DNA from: Acidimicrobiia bacterium
GTDB taxonomy: Bacteria; Actinomycetota; Acidimicrobiia; Acidimicrobiales; Poriferisodalaceae
Direction: 5' to 3'
NCBI GenBank assembly: GCA_012960315.1
Contig: DUBN01000045.1
Coordinates: 1 to 40,335 of the forward strand
DNA: 40,335 nucleotides
In this document: positions 1 to 8,696 of the stretch, piece after piece
Layout of the letters: each line of letters begins with the position of its first letter
How positions within the stretch are numbered: position 1 is the first letter of the stretch
The notes under the pieces: model-generated
What the model was told of the DNA's origin: nothing
Database searches by the model: none
Seen by the model: the letters and a program-made list of their open reading frames with translations, nothing else
Translations under genes and position numbers: made by a program

Positions 1-16
1 GGGAGTTGGTCACTAC

Positions 17-1177
17 ATGAAGAAAATCGCCGTGGAACTCGGAATCGACTCGGAAGATCTGGCGTCTTGCGTTTCATGTGGCCTTTGTCTTCCGCACTGC
101 CCGACATACCGTGTAACGCAAGAAGAGTCAGCTTCACCGCGCGGGCGTATCGCCTTAATGAGGCAGGCAGAGAGCACTGGATTGATCGATCAGAGCTTTG
201 TCGATTTCATGGATGCCTGTATTCAATGTCGCGGATGCGAAACGGCGTGCCCGGCGGGTGTTCCATTCGGTTCGATGATGGAAACAACACGTGAGGCTTT
301 AGCGGAACAAACTTCGTATCAGCCTTGGTGGCGCCGCTGGGGCTATCGAGTGCTTGGATGGCCCAATATTTTGGCGGTCGGTTCGAAAGCATTAGCGGTT
401 CTTCAAAAACTCAAACTTCTTCCGAATAAGTTGGCCCTACCGAAGATCCCATTGATGCAAGCGCCTTTGGTCCCTAGTGGCGACGATGTGTGGTTATTCA
501 CTGGTTGCGTAATGGACGCCTGGATGCGAGATACCCATCGAGCCACCCAACGAGTCATCGAAGCCGCCGGGGCAGGGGTCAGCTTCCCCGACAAAAAAGC
601 GGCATGTTGTGGTGCACTGCACGTTCATGCAGGCCTAAGAGAAGAAGCTCGACGCTTAGCTCGACGCACAATGGGTGCCTTTCCCGGCGAAGCACCGATC
701 CTCGTGGACTCGGCTGGCTGTGGAGCACAGTTAAAAGAATATGGCGATCTTTTAGATACCCCAGACGCGCACAAGTTCAGTCAACGGGTGTTGGATGTGC
801 ATGAGTGGTTAGTGAACCATCTGGATGAACTGCCTATTGCTCACGCGAATCCTCCGCGAATTGCCATTCAAGATCCCTGCCACCTTCGACATGTGCAGCA
901 ATCTCATGACCCTGTTCGGGCTGTCTTAGCTCGATACGCGGACCCAGTCATCCTCGATGATGATGGCTTATGTTGTGGTGCAGGGGGTGCCTATTCCATG
1001 CTTCATCCTGAGACCGCGGCCGCAGTTAGAGAACGAAAAATTGAATTAATCAATCGAGCTCAGGTCAAAGAGGTAGCGAGCGCTAATCCGGGTTGTCTGT
1101 TACACCTCCAAGCGGGAGGCATGGCAGTTCGCCATCCAATGGAAATAGTTGACGACCTCATGCGGAAAGACACCTGA
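17..1177 (+). CDS. glcF: Glycolate oxidase iron-sulfur subunit (GlcF-like)
   Basis: A 386-residue (Fe-S)-binding protein of the GlcF/heterodisulfide-reductase-D type, which passes electrons from the flavin subunits of glycolate oxidase towards the quinone pool. Two ferredoxin-type clusters are visible near the N-terminus, CVSCGLCLPHCP (about residues 18-29) and CIQCRGCETACP (about 68-79). Two cysteine-rich CCG domains follow, with ACCGALHVHAG (about 200) and DPCHLRH plus LCCGAGGAY (about 290-330). Length is close to E. coli GlcF (about 407). The gene starts 17 bases into the window, so the flavin subunits glcD/glcE, normally just upstream, would lie outside. Lactate-utilisation LutA-type proteins share the CCG domains, but the N-terminal pair of 4Fe-4S motifs favours GlcF. 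The ATG at 17 is the first usable start; its ribosome-binding site is weak, which fits coupling to an upstream gene. Confidence 0.88.
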   Translation: MKKIAVELGIDSEDLASCVSCGLCLPHCPTYRVTQEESASPRGRIALMRQAESTGLIDQSFVDFMDACIQCRGCETACPAGVPFGSMMETTREALAEQTSYQPWWRRWGYRVLGWPNILAVGSKALAVLQKLKLLPNKLALPKIPLMQAPLVPSGDDVWLFTGCVMDAWMRDTHRATQRVIEAAGAGVSFPDKKAACCGALHVHAGLREEARRLARRTMGAFPGEAPILVDSAGCGAQLKEYGDLLDTPDAHKFSQRVLDVHEWLVNHLDELPIAHANPPRIAIQDPCHLRHVQQSHDPVRAVLARYADPVILDDDGLCCGAGGAYSMLHPETAAAVRERKIELINRAQVKEVASANPGCLLHLQAGGMAVRHPMEIVDDLMRKDT

Positions 1178-1178
1178 C

Positions 1179-1388
1179 GTGGAGGAAAAGCTGGAAGACA
1201 TCAAGAGCCGCCTAGAGCAGATTTCCGAAGAACTCGGCGACATCGGAATGGAAGCTTTGCGGGAGGCCCTCGAAGCTGAGGTGACCGCGACACGTCCAGA
1301 GATTGAGAAGCGGCTGAGTCGAGCTCGTCGCGCGGTCGACAAGGCCGCAGCAATCATTAGTGGTGGCCCGCAGTCAACTGTTCTCTAG
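1179..1388 (+). CDS. Small charged coiled-coil protein, unknown function
   Basis: A 69-residue protein starting at the GTG one base after the glcF stop codon; an in-frame TTG at 1149 would overlap glcF and is less likely. It is rich in Glu, Lys and Arg with heptad-like leucine/isoleucine spacing (EKLEDIKSRLEQISEELGDI), so most of it should form a helix or coiled coil. No catalytic motif, signal peptide or membrane segment is seen. The tight spacing suggests it is translated with glcF. I do not recognise the family. Confidence 0.6.
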   Translation: MEEKLEDIKSRLEQISEELGDIGMEALREALEAEVTATRPEIEKRLSRARRAVDKAAAIISGGPQSTVL

Positions 1389-1390
1389 CT

Positions 1391-1405
1391 AATCCGAGTC
1401 GGATT
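1391..1405. terminator. Small inverted repeat between convergent genes, possible weak terminator
   Basis: AATCCGAGTCGGATT is a perfect inverted repeat (6-bp stem, AGT loop) three bases after the stop of the small coiled-coil gene and 28 bases before the end of the oppositely transcribed fbiC. There is no clear T tract on either side, so termination activity is uncertain. Confidence 0.25.
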
Positions 1406-1432
1406 TGGGGGAGTGGCTGCGTTGTTGGGGAA

Positions 1433-3889
1433 TCACACTTGATCCCCAAGGGCAGCAACGGGAATAAGTTTTCGGTCCGTGGGATTGTCCGGCGAAATTG
1501 TCTCGGTTTTGACGACAGTGGGCCCTCCATCAGCTTCGCCGTAGGAGGTTGTTCGCTGACGGATAGTTCGCCCAAGCGGTTCAGCGATGGCCCGAAAGTC
1601 ATCCTCAAGGAGTCCTTGCCCGTGCTGTGCACCAGCCGCGCGGCTGATATTTTCATCCATCAGCGTCCCGCCAAGATCGTTGGCTCCAGCTCTCAAAATC
1701 TGTTTGGCGCCCTCAACTCCGATCTTCACCCACGACACCTGGATGTTGTCGATGAGCCCGTGGTACGCGATTCGACCCACGCTGTGCATCAGCAGTGTTT
1801 CTCTAAAAGTTGGCCCTCGTCGGGCTTGTCGCTGGAGGTAGATCGGGCTTGCCATGTGCACAAATGGCAGCGGGACCCACTCGGTGAAGCCACCCGTACG
1901 CTTTTGAAGTTCGCGGGTCCTCACGATGTGGTTCGCCCAATGACGGGGTTCCTCTATGGACCCGAACATGATGGTGATATTCGAATGAAGGCCAATCGCG
2001 TGAGCTGCCTCATGGCATTCCAGCCACTCTCCTGTTGAAATTTTGTCCGGGCAAAGAATTTGCCGGACCTCATCGTCAAGAACTTCCGCAGCCGTCCCGG
2101 GAAGCGACTTGAGCCCTGCTTCTTTCAAACGCATCAAGTACTCAACCAAAGATTCGTTGAGGCGGTGGGCCCCTTCGGTCACTTCCAACGCTGTGAAGCC
2201 ATGTAGGTGCATGTCAGGCACAACGTCTTGGATTGCTTTACACACATCGATGTAATAATCGCCGTCAAAGCTTGGATGGATGCCGCCCTGAAGGGTCACT
2301 TCCGTCGCTCCCAGTTGAGCTGCTTCGATCACACGTTCTTGTATGTCTTGCAGAGTGAGCATGTATGGGGTGCCGCGAAGGTTAAGAGAAAGCGGACCTT
2401 TTGAGAATCCACAGAATCGACATTTGAATGTGCAGACGTTGGTGTAATTAATGTTTCGATTGTGAACCCATGTCACTCTGTCGCCTACAGCTTGTCGACG
2501 TAGCTCGTCAGCAACTTCTGCGACTGCCACAACTTCAGGTCCGCGGGCTTCGAAGAGAGTAATGATTTCGTCCCGCTCCACTTCGTGACCTAACAGGACT
2601 CCTTCGAGAACTTCTTGTACTGCCCCCCGAGAAAACGATTGGCCAGGGACGATTTTCATCGGTGGATGTTCTGCTCCTCCTGAATACCACTGAGTGCTGT
2701 CTTGGTCAGCTAAGAGCACGTCAGCTCCTGAGCCGACATCGCGATTCTCCATGGTCTTCTCGGGCATTTGCGCGCCGGGATCATCTCTACCTAAGCCTTC
2801 GGCGTCGCTCCGATCGAGAACAGGGAAACGGTTCTCTTCATCAAGCCATTGTTCGGGCCGGAGAGCGAAACTTGGGTGAATGGTCAGTCTCGGAGCGAGA
2901 GAGAAGCCTTTTCTTTCCGTTACCTCCCGAAGTCGATCCAGATCAGGCCACGGCCGTTCGGGGTTTACGTGGTCAGCGGTAATGGGTGACACGCCACCCC
3001 AGTCGTCGATTCCGGCATCGAGAAGGCCGCCGAAATCGTCGGTGAGATTCGGCGGAGCTTGAAGGTGTATGTCTGCCGGAAGCAAAATGCGAGCAATCGC
3101 GATGGCTTGCAAATATTCGTCGGATGGACAAGGCGGACTCTGATGCATAGCTGTGCCCGATTTGGGCAGGAAATTCTGAACAATGACTTCTTGAACGTGT
3201 CCGTGCCTTCGGTGGCTTTCAGCGATCGCGAGGATTGTCTCGACGCGGTCGGTGACGGTCTCCCCAATGCCCACTAATAGGCCAGTTGTGTACGGAATCT
3301 GAAGTTGGCCGGCAGCTTCCAGTGTGTTCAACCGCCGTTCTGGTTCTTTGTCCGGACAGCCTCTGTGGCAGAGAAGTTCTTCGTTCAGACTTTCCAGCAT
3401 CATGCCTTGGCTGGGGCTTACTTTTCGCAACTCAGCTAACTCTTCGCGATATAGCGCACCAGGGTTGGCGTGAGGTAACAACCCGGTTTCGTCGCGCACC
3501 ATTCGACACATATCAATCAAATACTCGATGGTGGTCTGATAGCTGTGGTCGTGGAGCCATTCTTTTGCTACCGAATAACGCAGTTCTGGTCGCTCACCAA
3601 GCGTGAACAGTGCTTCGTGGCACCCCTGAGACGCTCCGTGACGCGCTATGGCCAACACCTCATCAGGTTCGAGGTAAGGATGGTCAAGTCGAGCTGGGGG
3701 CTGAGCGAAGGTGCAGTAACCGCACTTGTCTCGGCACAGCATGGTCAACGGTATGAAAACCTTAGGACTGTACGTGACCCGAGTTCCGTGCGCTTCATCA
3801 CGAAGAGACGAAGCGCGTTCCAATAGAGAGTGGAGAGGCAAATTCAGGAGCGAATCAACTTCAGCAGAAATGTCAATACTCATTGTCAT
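1433..3889 (-). CDS. fbiC: FO synthase, fused CofG-CofH radical SAM enzyme (F420 biosynthesis)
   Basis: An 818-residue two-domain radical SAM protein. It makes 7,8-didemethyl-8-hydroxy-5-deazariboflavin, the deazaflavin chromophore of F420, from tyrosine and 5-amino-6-ribitylaminouracil. The N-terminal half carries the CofG cluster motif CRDKCGYC (Cys52/56/59) and the C-terminal half the CofH motif CTFKCRFC (Cys486/490/493). The fused form is typical of actinobacteria (mycobacterial FbiC is about 856 residues). The frame stays open further upstream to 4024, but I chose the ATG at 3889: it has a GGAG five bases upstream and follows the stop of the HxlR gene by 13 bases, whereas the longer start would run into that gene. 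A second ATG at 3883 is also possible. A linker of about 100 residues without obvious motifs joins the halves. Expression is probably shared with the preceding HxlR regulator. Confidence 0.95.
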   Translation of the reverse strand: MTMSIDISAEVDSLLNLPLHSLLERASSLRDEAHGTRVTYSPKVFIPLTMLCRDKCGYCTFAQPPARLDHPYLEPDEVLAIARHGASQGCHEALFTLGERPELRYSVAKEWLHDHSYQTTIEYLIDMCRMVRDETGLLPHANPGALYREELAELRKVSPSQGMMLESLNEELLCHRGCPDKEPERRLNTLEAAGQLQIPYTTGLLVGIGETVTDRVETILAIAESHRRHGHVQEVIVQNFLPKSGTAMHQSPPCPSDEYLQAIAIARILLPADIHLQAPPNLTDDFGGLLDAGIDDWGGVSPITADHVNPERPWPDLDRLREVTERKGFSLAPRLTIHPSFALRPEQWLDEENRFPVLDRSDAEGLGRDDPGAQMPEKTMENRDVGSGADVLLADQDSTQWYSGGAEHPPMKIVPGQSFSRGAVQEVLEGVLLGHEVERDEIITLFEARGPEVVAVAEVADELRRQAVGDRVTWVHNRNINYTNVCTFKCRFCGFSKGPLSLNLRGTPYMLTLQDIQERVIEAAQLGATEVTLQGGIHPSFDGDYYIDVCKAIQDVVPDMHLHGFTALEVTEGAHRLNESLVEYLMRLKEAGLKSLPGTAAEVLDDEVRQILCPDKISTGEWLECHEAAHAIGLHSNITIMFGSIEEPRHWANHIVRTRELQKRTGGFTEWVPLPFVHMASPIYLQRQARRGPTFRETLLMHSVGRIAYHGLIDNIQVSWVKIGVEGAKQILRAGANDLGGTLMDENISRAAGAQHGQGLLEDDFRAIAEPLGRTIRQRTTSYGEADGGPTVVKTETISPDNPTDRKLIPVAALGDQV

Positions 3890-3902
3890 TGTTTCTCCGT
3901 TC

Positions 3903-4361
3903 TCACGAGCCGACGCTTGCGCCAGGACCGGGTCGACTTCGAATCTCATCGGGATCAAGTGAGTCGTTACAGGATGGACATTGGGTGATCTGTTTAAGAG
4001 GGGTTCCGCATTCTGAATGAACAAGAAGTGTGGGTGGCGTCCCGTCGTTGTACCAACGGTCGCCCCATCCCATTAAGGCGACCAGACTTGGTGACAGGTC
4101 TCGTCCTTTCTGAGTGAGGAAATACTCATGCCGAACGGGTCTGTCCTGGTAGGGAACTTTGCTTACGATGTCTGCCTCGACCAGTTTGGCCAAACGAGAC
4201 GCGAGAAGATTCTTAGCGATACCGAGATCGTCTTCGAGTTGGCTGAAACGGCGTACTCCTCGAAACAGATCACGAAGGATAAGAAGCATCCATCGATCCC
4301 CGACCACATCGAGCGTTCGTTGGATAGAACAACCGTCACGTGGCTCTGACCTATTCCCCAT
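3903..4361 (-). CDS. HxlR-family winged-helix transcriptional regulator
   Basis: A 152-residue DNA-binding protein of the HxlR (MarR-like winged helix) family. The family hallmark is near the N-terminus: Cys11 followed by RTLDVVGDRWMLLILRDL. The recognition helix (FSQLEDDLGIAKNLLASRL) and wing follow. The C-terminal extension holds His115, Cys118, Cys128 and Cys131 (SECG...CPSC), a possible zinc site. Family members respond to thiol-reactive, aldehyde or redox signals, often through the conserved N-terminal Cys, so Cys11 is a plausible sensor; this is inference. The gene is immediately upstream of fbiC (13-base gap) and probably cotranscribed. ATG 4361 sits six bases after a -10-like hexamer, suggesting a leaderless mRNA. 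The flanking inverted repeat suggests autoregulation. Confidence 0.9.
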   Translation of the reverse strand: MGNRSEPRDGCSIQRTLDVVGDRWMLLILRDLFRGVRRFSQLEDDLGIAKNLLASRLAKLVEADIVSKVPYQDRPVRHEYFLTQKGRDLSPSLVALMGWGDRWYNDGTPPTLLVHSECGTPLKQITQCPSCNDSLDPDEIRSRPGPGASVGS

Positions 4362-4367
4362 GTACGG

Positions 4368-4396
4368 AACATAGGTGAGTAAGTTTCGATTTGCAA
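4368..4396 (-). promoter_or_regulatory. Probable leaderless promoter of the HxlR-fbiC unit
   Basis: On the minus strand, TTGCAA (4396-4391) and TATGTT (4373-4368) are separated by exactly 17 bases, a good match to a vegetative actinobacterial promoter. The -10 ends six bases before the ATG at 4361, so transcription would start at or next to the start codon and no Shine-Dalgarno is needed. None is visible. Confidence 0.5.
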
Positions 4397-4406
4397 CCGA
4401 CTTACT
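4378..4406. promoter_or_regulatory. Candidate operator: AGTAAGT-N15-ACTTACT inverted repeat
   Basis: Perfect 7-base arms at 4378-4384 and 4400-4406, 22 bp centre to centre (about two helical turns), flank the -35 hexamer of the HxlR-fbiC promoter. Such placement would let a dimeric winged-helix protein block its own promoter. Seen in sequence; function inferred. Confidence 0.4.
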
Positions 4407-4407
4407 G

Positions 4408-5532
4408 TTAATTCAGTGAAGCGGCCTTCGTTGACAAGCTGCTGATTAATTCGTCGAAGCTTTTAACGAACGAGGCAACGCCTTCTTCTTCTAGTACCGC
4501 GGCGACATTGTCGAGATCAATGCCGAGAGCCGACACAGCATCAAGCACTGCTTGAGCCTCGAATGGATTGGCGTCAACTGTCCGAGCAACCGTTCCCTTT
4601 TCTACAAACGCATCGATCGTGTTATCAGGCATGGTGTTGACGGTATTGGGTCCTATCAACTCGTCCACATACAAGGTTCCGGAGTAACTCGGATTCTTGG
4701 TGCTTGTTGAAGCCCAAAGCGGTCGTTGTAGCTGGGCTCCCTTGTCCGCTAACGCCTGCCAACGGGGACCATCGAAAACAGTTTTGAAAGTCAGATAAGC
4801 GACTTGAGCTTGCGCTACTGCAGTTCTTCCGCGCAGAGAAAGAGCCGCATCAGTTCCTATTTCTTCAAGACGGCGATCTACCTCAGTATCGGTCCGCGAG
4901 ATAAAAAAAGACGCAACACTAGCGATTCCAGAGAGGTCATCTCGGCCAGCCTTCACAGCGTCCTCTAATCCGGCGATGTAGGCCTCCATTACTTGGCTGT
5001 ACCGAGACACCGAAAAAATTAATGTCACGTTGATGGACCTACCCTCACCGATCATCGCCCGCACCGAAGGAAGACCTTCTAACGTTCCCGGAATTTTGAC
5101 CATAAGGTTCGGCGCGTCGAGCCTCTCATGCAGGGCTCTTGCCGCTTCGGTTGTTTCGTCGGTTGCTCTTGCGAGCGCTGGATCGACTTCCACTGAGACA
5201 AATCCATCTGTCCCGTTCGAAGACTCATAAACCGGTAGGAGAGCGTCGAGAGCGCCCCTAATGTCACTCGTCACTAAGTCCCAGTAAGCCATGTCCACAG
5301 CGACGCCGTCGGAAATTAGTTGCACGAACTGCTCGTCGTAGTCTGCGCTACCCTCGATCGCCTTTTGGAAGATTGCTGGATTAGAGGTAAGGCCTCTGAT
5401 CCCTGAAGCCACCCATTGATCCAATTCTCCGGTGGTGATCCAGCCTCGGCGAAGGTTGTCTAGCCAAGGGCTTTGTCCTTGCTCGTTATGTAGGGCTAAA
5501 AGCCGAGAGTTCGAGTTGGTTGGAATTGTCAT
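4408..5532 (-). CDS. tal: Transaldolase
   Basis: A 374-residue transaldolase of the non-oxidative pentose phosphate pathway. It moves a dihydroxyacetone unit between sedoheptulose-7-phosphate and glyceraldehyde-3-phosphate through a Schiff base. The signature GLTSNPAIFQKAI lies near residue 46, and the Schiff-base lysine is in NLMVKIPGT (Lys146). Length and sequence style match the long actinobacterial form (about 370), not the roughly 220-residue form. The gene begins 19 bases after the end of tkt, a common actinobacterial pair that is almost certainly cotranscribed. ATG at 5532 gives the usual N-terminus. Only 46 bases separate its stop from the HxlR gene, and these contain that gene's promoter. 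Confidence 0.96.
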   Translation of the reverse strand: MTIPTNSNSRLLALHNEQGQSPWLDNLRRGWITTGELDQWVASGIRGLTSNPAIFQKAIEGSADYDEQFVQLISDGVAVDMAYWDLVTSDIRGALDALLPVYESSNGTDGFVSVEVDPALARATDETTEAARALHERLDAPNLMVKIPGTLEGLPSVRAMIGEGRSINVTLIFSVSRYSQVMEAYIAGLEDAVKAGRDDLSGIASVASFFISRTDTEVDRRLEEIGTDAALSLRGRTAVAQAQVAYLTFKTVFDGPRWQALADKGAQLQRPLWASTSTKNPSYSGTLYVDELIGPNTVNTMPDNTIDAFVEKGTVARTVDANPFEAQAVLDAVSALGIDLDNVAAVLEEEGVASFVKSFDELISSLSTKAASLN

Positions 5533-5551
5533 GCCTGTTCCGATCTAAGCA

Positions 5552-7504
5552 CTATTGAAGTAGTGAACGAGCGGCAGCCTCAACGGCCGCTGCGTTGAAT
5601 CCGAATTTCTCCATAACCTCGTTACCCGGCGCACTTGCGCCGAACCGGTCAATGGTTACGGTCATGTCTGCCCATCGGTCCCAACCAAGAGAAATGCCGG
5701 CTTCGACACCGACAACAGGTGTCCCATGAGGAAAAACCTGCTCTCGGTAACTCTCGCTCTGATCGAGAAATATTTCCCAGCAGGGCATGGACACCACCCT
5801 CGACGCTATGCCCGCTGCGGCGAGAGACGCAGCGGCATCGACGCACAATTGAACTTCTGACCCAGTGCCTGCCAAAACGACCGCGGGATCCGGGGCATCA
5901 ATAAGGACATAAGCACCACGCTCAACTTGGTTAGGTCGCACGGTGCCCTCTAGGACAGGCACATTTTGTCGGGTGAGAATGATCGCAATTGGGCCCTCGG
6001 TTTCAATGGCGATTTTCCAAGCCTGAGTTACTTCGTTCGCGTCAGCGGGCCTTATCACTGGGAGATCAGGGATTGCTCTCAGAGAAGCCACATGTTCTAT
6101 GGGTTGGTGGGTGGGCCCATCTTCGCCGACGCCAATTGAGTCGTGGCTCCACACGAACACCACGTTGGCTTTACTAAGCGCAGCCATGCGAACCGAAGGT
6201 CTCATGTAATCAGCGAAAACAAGGAACGTGCCGACTACGGGAAGGACGCCGCCATGCAACGCCATTCCGTTAGCTATGCCGCCCATGGCATGTTCTCGGA
6301 CCCCGTAGTAGAGCTTTCGCCCTTCAGGTTGGCTGGGGGTGAGAGTCTCAGCCACCAAATTCGTCCCCGTATTGCCAGTCAAATCAGCAGACCCTGACAG
6401 CAAAGAGGGGACTACATCCACCAGTGCGTCAATAACGTGGTTGTTCGCGTTGCGGGTCGCGACCGAAGTCCCTGGTTCATACTTGGGTAGCTCGTCCAAC
6501 CAATTTGGTAGTGGCTTTCCAGTAAGTAATGCATCAATCCAGCTGACATCAAGATTGCTGCGAGCAATACGGAGTTTCCATTCAGCATGGAGTTCGGCAC
6601 CTTTGGAGCCGGCTTCGCGATATGCCTCTAGGACATCATCATCAACCCGAAAGGTAACTTGGGGGTCGAAACCCATAGCGAGCTTTGCACCAGCGATCTC
6701 CTCGTCATCGGTGATAGCGCCGTGTGCTCCGGGAGTATCCACCGCGTTTGGGGCGGGAAATCCGATGTGGCTCCGCACGATTAGCAATGAAGGTTGATTC
6801 TCTATGCCAGCGGCATCGTGAAGAGCTGATTCAAGTAGATCTGTGTTCTCGGAGGCTTCGCCAAGGTTTCGAACGTGCCAACCGTAGGCCTCAAATCGTT
6901 GTTGAGTGTCATCCGAAAAGGTCAGGTCAGTTGATCCGTCTATCGTTATTTGGTTGTCGTCGTATACAGCTACCAGTCTGCCCAGTTTTTGGTGACCAGC
7001 CAGGCTCGCTGCCTCGTGACTCACCCCTTCCATCAGGTCACCATCACCGCAAATGACCCAGGTTCGGTGATCGACAATTTCGCTGCCAAGGCGAGCTCGA
7101 AGGTGTCGTTCTGCAAGGGCCATCCCCACTGCGTTCGCTAATCCCTGGCCGAGAGGCCCGGTAGTCACCTCTACTCCAGGAGTAAGGCCGACTTCTGGAT
7201 GGCCAGGAGTGATCGAGCCCCACTGGCGGAAGTTGCGGATGTCGTCGAGTGAGACGCCGTACCCAGTCAGGTACAGCATCGAATACAGAAGCATCGAAGC
7301 GTGACCTGCAGATAGGACGAATCGGTCTCGGTCCGACCAACTGGGTGCTGCTGCATCATATTTCAGAACCCTGGTAAATAAGACGTCAGCGAGAGGAGCG
7401 AGCGCCATCGCTGTCCCCGTATGGCCACTGTTTGCCTTTTTGACGGCGTCAAGTGCAAGGGCTCTGATCGTGTTGATTTGTCGGGTCCGAAGGTCGCTAG
7501 TCAC
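5552..7504 (-). CDS. tkt: Transketolase
   Basis: A 650-residue thiamine-diphosphate enzyme that exchanges two-carbon ketol units in the pentose phosphate pathway. The N-terminal motif KANSGHTGTAMA, the ThDP/Mg motif GDGDLMEGVSHEA with downstream YDDNQITIDG, and the pyrimidine-domain segment YYGVREHAMGGIANG are all present. The length is that of full bacterial transketolase. The start is GTG at 7504 with a strong GGAGG five bases upstream. It follows the FIST gene by 53 bases and precedes tal by 19 bases on the same strand. Nothing in the sequence suggests truncation. The pyrimidine-binding and C-terminal domains are complete. Confidence 0.96.
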   Translation of the reverse strand: MTSDLRTRQINTIRALALDAVKKANSGHTGTAMALAPLADVLFTRVLKYDAAAPSWSDRDRFVLSAGHASMLLYSMLYLTGYGVSLDDIRNFRQWGSITPGHPEVGLTPGVEVTTGPLGQGLANAVGMALAERHLRARLGSEIVDHRTWVICGDGDLMEGVSHEAASLAGHQKLGRLVAVYDDNQITIDGSTDLTFSDDTQQRFEAYGWHVRNLGEASENTDLLESALHDAAGIENQPSLLIVRSHIGFPAPNAVDTPGAHGAITDDEEIAGAKLAMGFDPQVTFRVDDDVLEAYREAGSKGAELHAEWKLRIARSNLDVSWIDALLTGKPLPNWLDELPKYEPGTSVATRNANNHVIDALVDVVPSLLSGSADLTGNTGTNLVAETLTPSQPEGRKLYYGVREHAMGGIANGMALHGGVLPVVGTFLVFADYMRPSVRMAALSKANVVFVWSHDSIGVGEDGPTHQPIEHVASLRAIPDLPVIRPADANEVTQAWKIAIETEGPIAIILTRQNVPVLEGTVRPNQVERGAYVLIDAPDPAVVLAGTGSEVQLCVDAAASLAAAGIASRVVSMPCWEIFLDQSESYREQVFPHGTPVVGVEAGISLGWDRWADMTVTIDRFGASAPGNEVMEKFGFNAAAVEAAARSLLQ

Positions 7505-7557
7505 TTAGCCTCCCAAGTGGCGATCTTAGCCGGAGCTTTTGAAAATTTTGGGGAGCT

Positions 7558-8694
7558 TCAGTCGCGAAAAAGAGCTGCAGAAGCGGTGAATCCATGGAGG
7601 AATGATCGTGTGCCAACGGGCCCAATTTCCCCAGCACAAAACATCCCCGCTACAGCCTCATGCCGAACTAGATCGGCGATGATTGCAGCATCGTGATCTG
7701 GATGTTCGAATAGATGTGACCCCCGTCCATTACACGTGAAGAGCAACGCGCCGTCGGCAGAACTAATCTGCTGAGCCATTAGACGTAAATCTTCGTCGGC
7801 TGACTTTGCGTCGCGAACTTGAAACTGGATAGTGCTCCCGATAGGGACGTGGTCACCGATGGCCAGACTTCCAGTTCGCTGGTCCGCTCCCATGACACCT
7901 CGAATGAGGAAGTCACCAGTACCAAAATCGGTCTGATGCTCGTCGATCACTCGACCAATGTGCAGCCCCTGATTGACGAGCAGTTGCTCGTTTTCGCTGA
8001 GGCCGTTAAACATTTCTTCCAACCGTTTCAACGCGGGTTTTCCACCTAACTCGTGAACCAAATTTCCTTCCGCTGAAGTCACAATCAACGGCCACCCCAC
8101 TGGGCGACAACCCTGAGATACCAAAGGCTCCACATGGGTAGGGCCTTCGATTAGGAGCCCGACAGCACCAGTATCGTAAATCTGATCATCGAGCATTAAT
8201 CGATTTCCATTAGGAGCATTAGCCCCAGAAGCTAAGCCGCCGATCACTTGGAGGTCAGGGTGCGGGCCTGACCACGAGTCGACAGCCAATTCGGTGGGGA
8301 AAGTGAAAGGATCAGCTAAAAGAATCAACGTGTGTGCATTTACGTTGTTGAGTTCATCAATTTCGATACAGCGGTCCAGCCCTTGTCGAGCTGTGAGGCG
8401 CACGGCCGAGACTGTCCCAGCGAGTTTCCCGGCCCACATTGCGACTGCGCGCTGCTCTTCGACCTCTCGGGCCCCCGCTATGACTGAAACTGCGGTGGTT
8501 CCGATAAGAGTTTTTGGTTGAAGTAACTGATGTGTTGCCGCCAAAAGATCTTTGGCGTGAATCATTAGATCACCGGAAATGAAGAGCACGACGGCATCTG
8601 GGTGAGGGCCAACAACCTCTAACATCTCGCCGATAGTTTCACCTATAGCGACCCCGGGGTCATGGTGAGTTGAGAGGCTTGAAGCGTATGGCAT
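7558..8694 (-). CDS. FIST-domain protein (FIST_N and FIST_C)
   Basis: A 378-residue protein resembling the FIST family, a predicted small-ligand-binding sensory domain often linked to signal transduction. The N-terminal half has VLFISGDLM and IGTTAVSVIAGAREVE, like FIST_N. The C-terminal half ends with the characteristic GALLFTCNGRG and AGMFCAGEIGPVG segments (about residues 335-365) of FIST_C. No histidine kinase, GGDEF or chemotaxis domain is attached, so it is a stand-alone form, and no signal peptide is seen. It starts two bases after the stop of the upstream 130-residue protein, implying translational coupling, and no separate Shine-Dalgarno is apparent. The ligand is unknown; FIST domains have been proposed to bind amino acids or related metabolites. 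Confidence 0.8.
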   Translation of the reverse strand: MPYASSLSTHHDPGVAIGETIGEMLEVVGPHPDAVVLFISGDLMIHAKDLLAATHQLLQPKTLIGTTAVSVIAGAREVEEQRAVAMWAGKLAGTVSAVRLTARQGLDRCIEIDELNNVNAHTLILLADPFTFPTELAVDSWSGPHPDLQVIGGLASGANAPNGNRLMLDDQIYDTGAVGLLIEGPTHVEPLVSQGCRPVGWPLIVTSAEGNLVHELGGKPALKRLEEMFNGLSENEQLLVNQGLHIGRVIDEHQTDFGTGDFLIRGVMGADQRTGSLAIGDHVPIGSTIQFQVRDAKSADEDLRLMAQQISSADGALLFTCNGRGSHLFEHPDHDAAIIADLVRHEAVAGMFCAGEIGPVGTRSFLHGFTASAALFRD

Positions 8695-8696
8695 TG

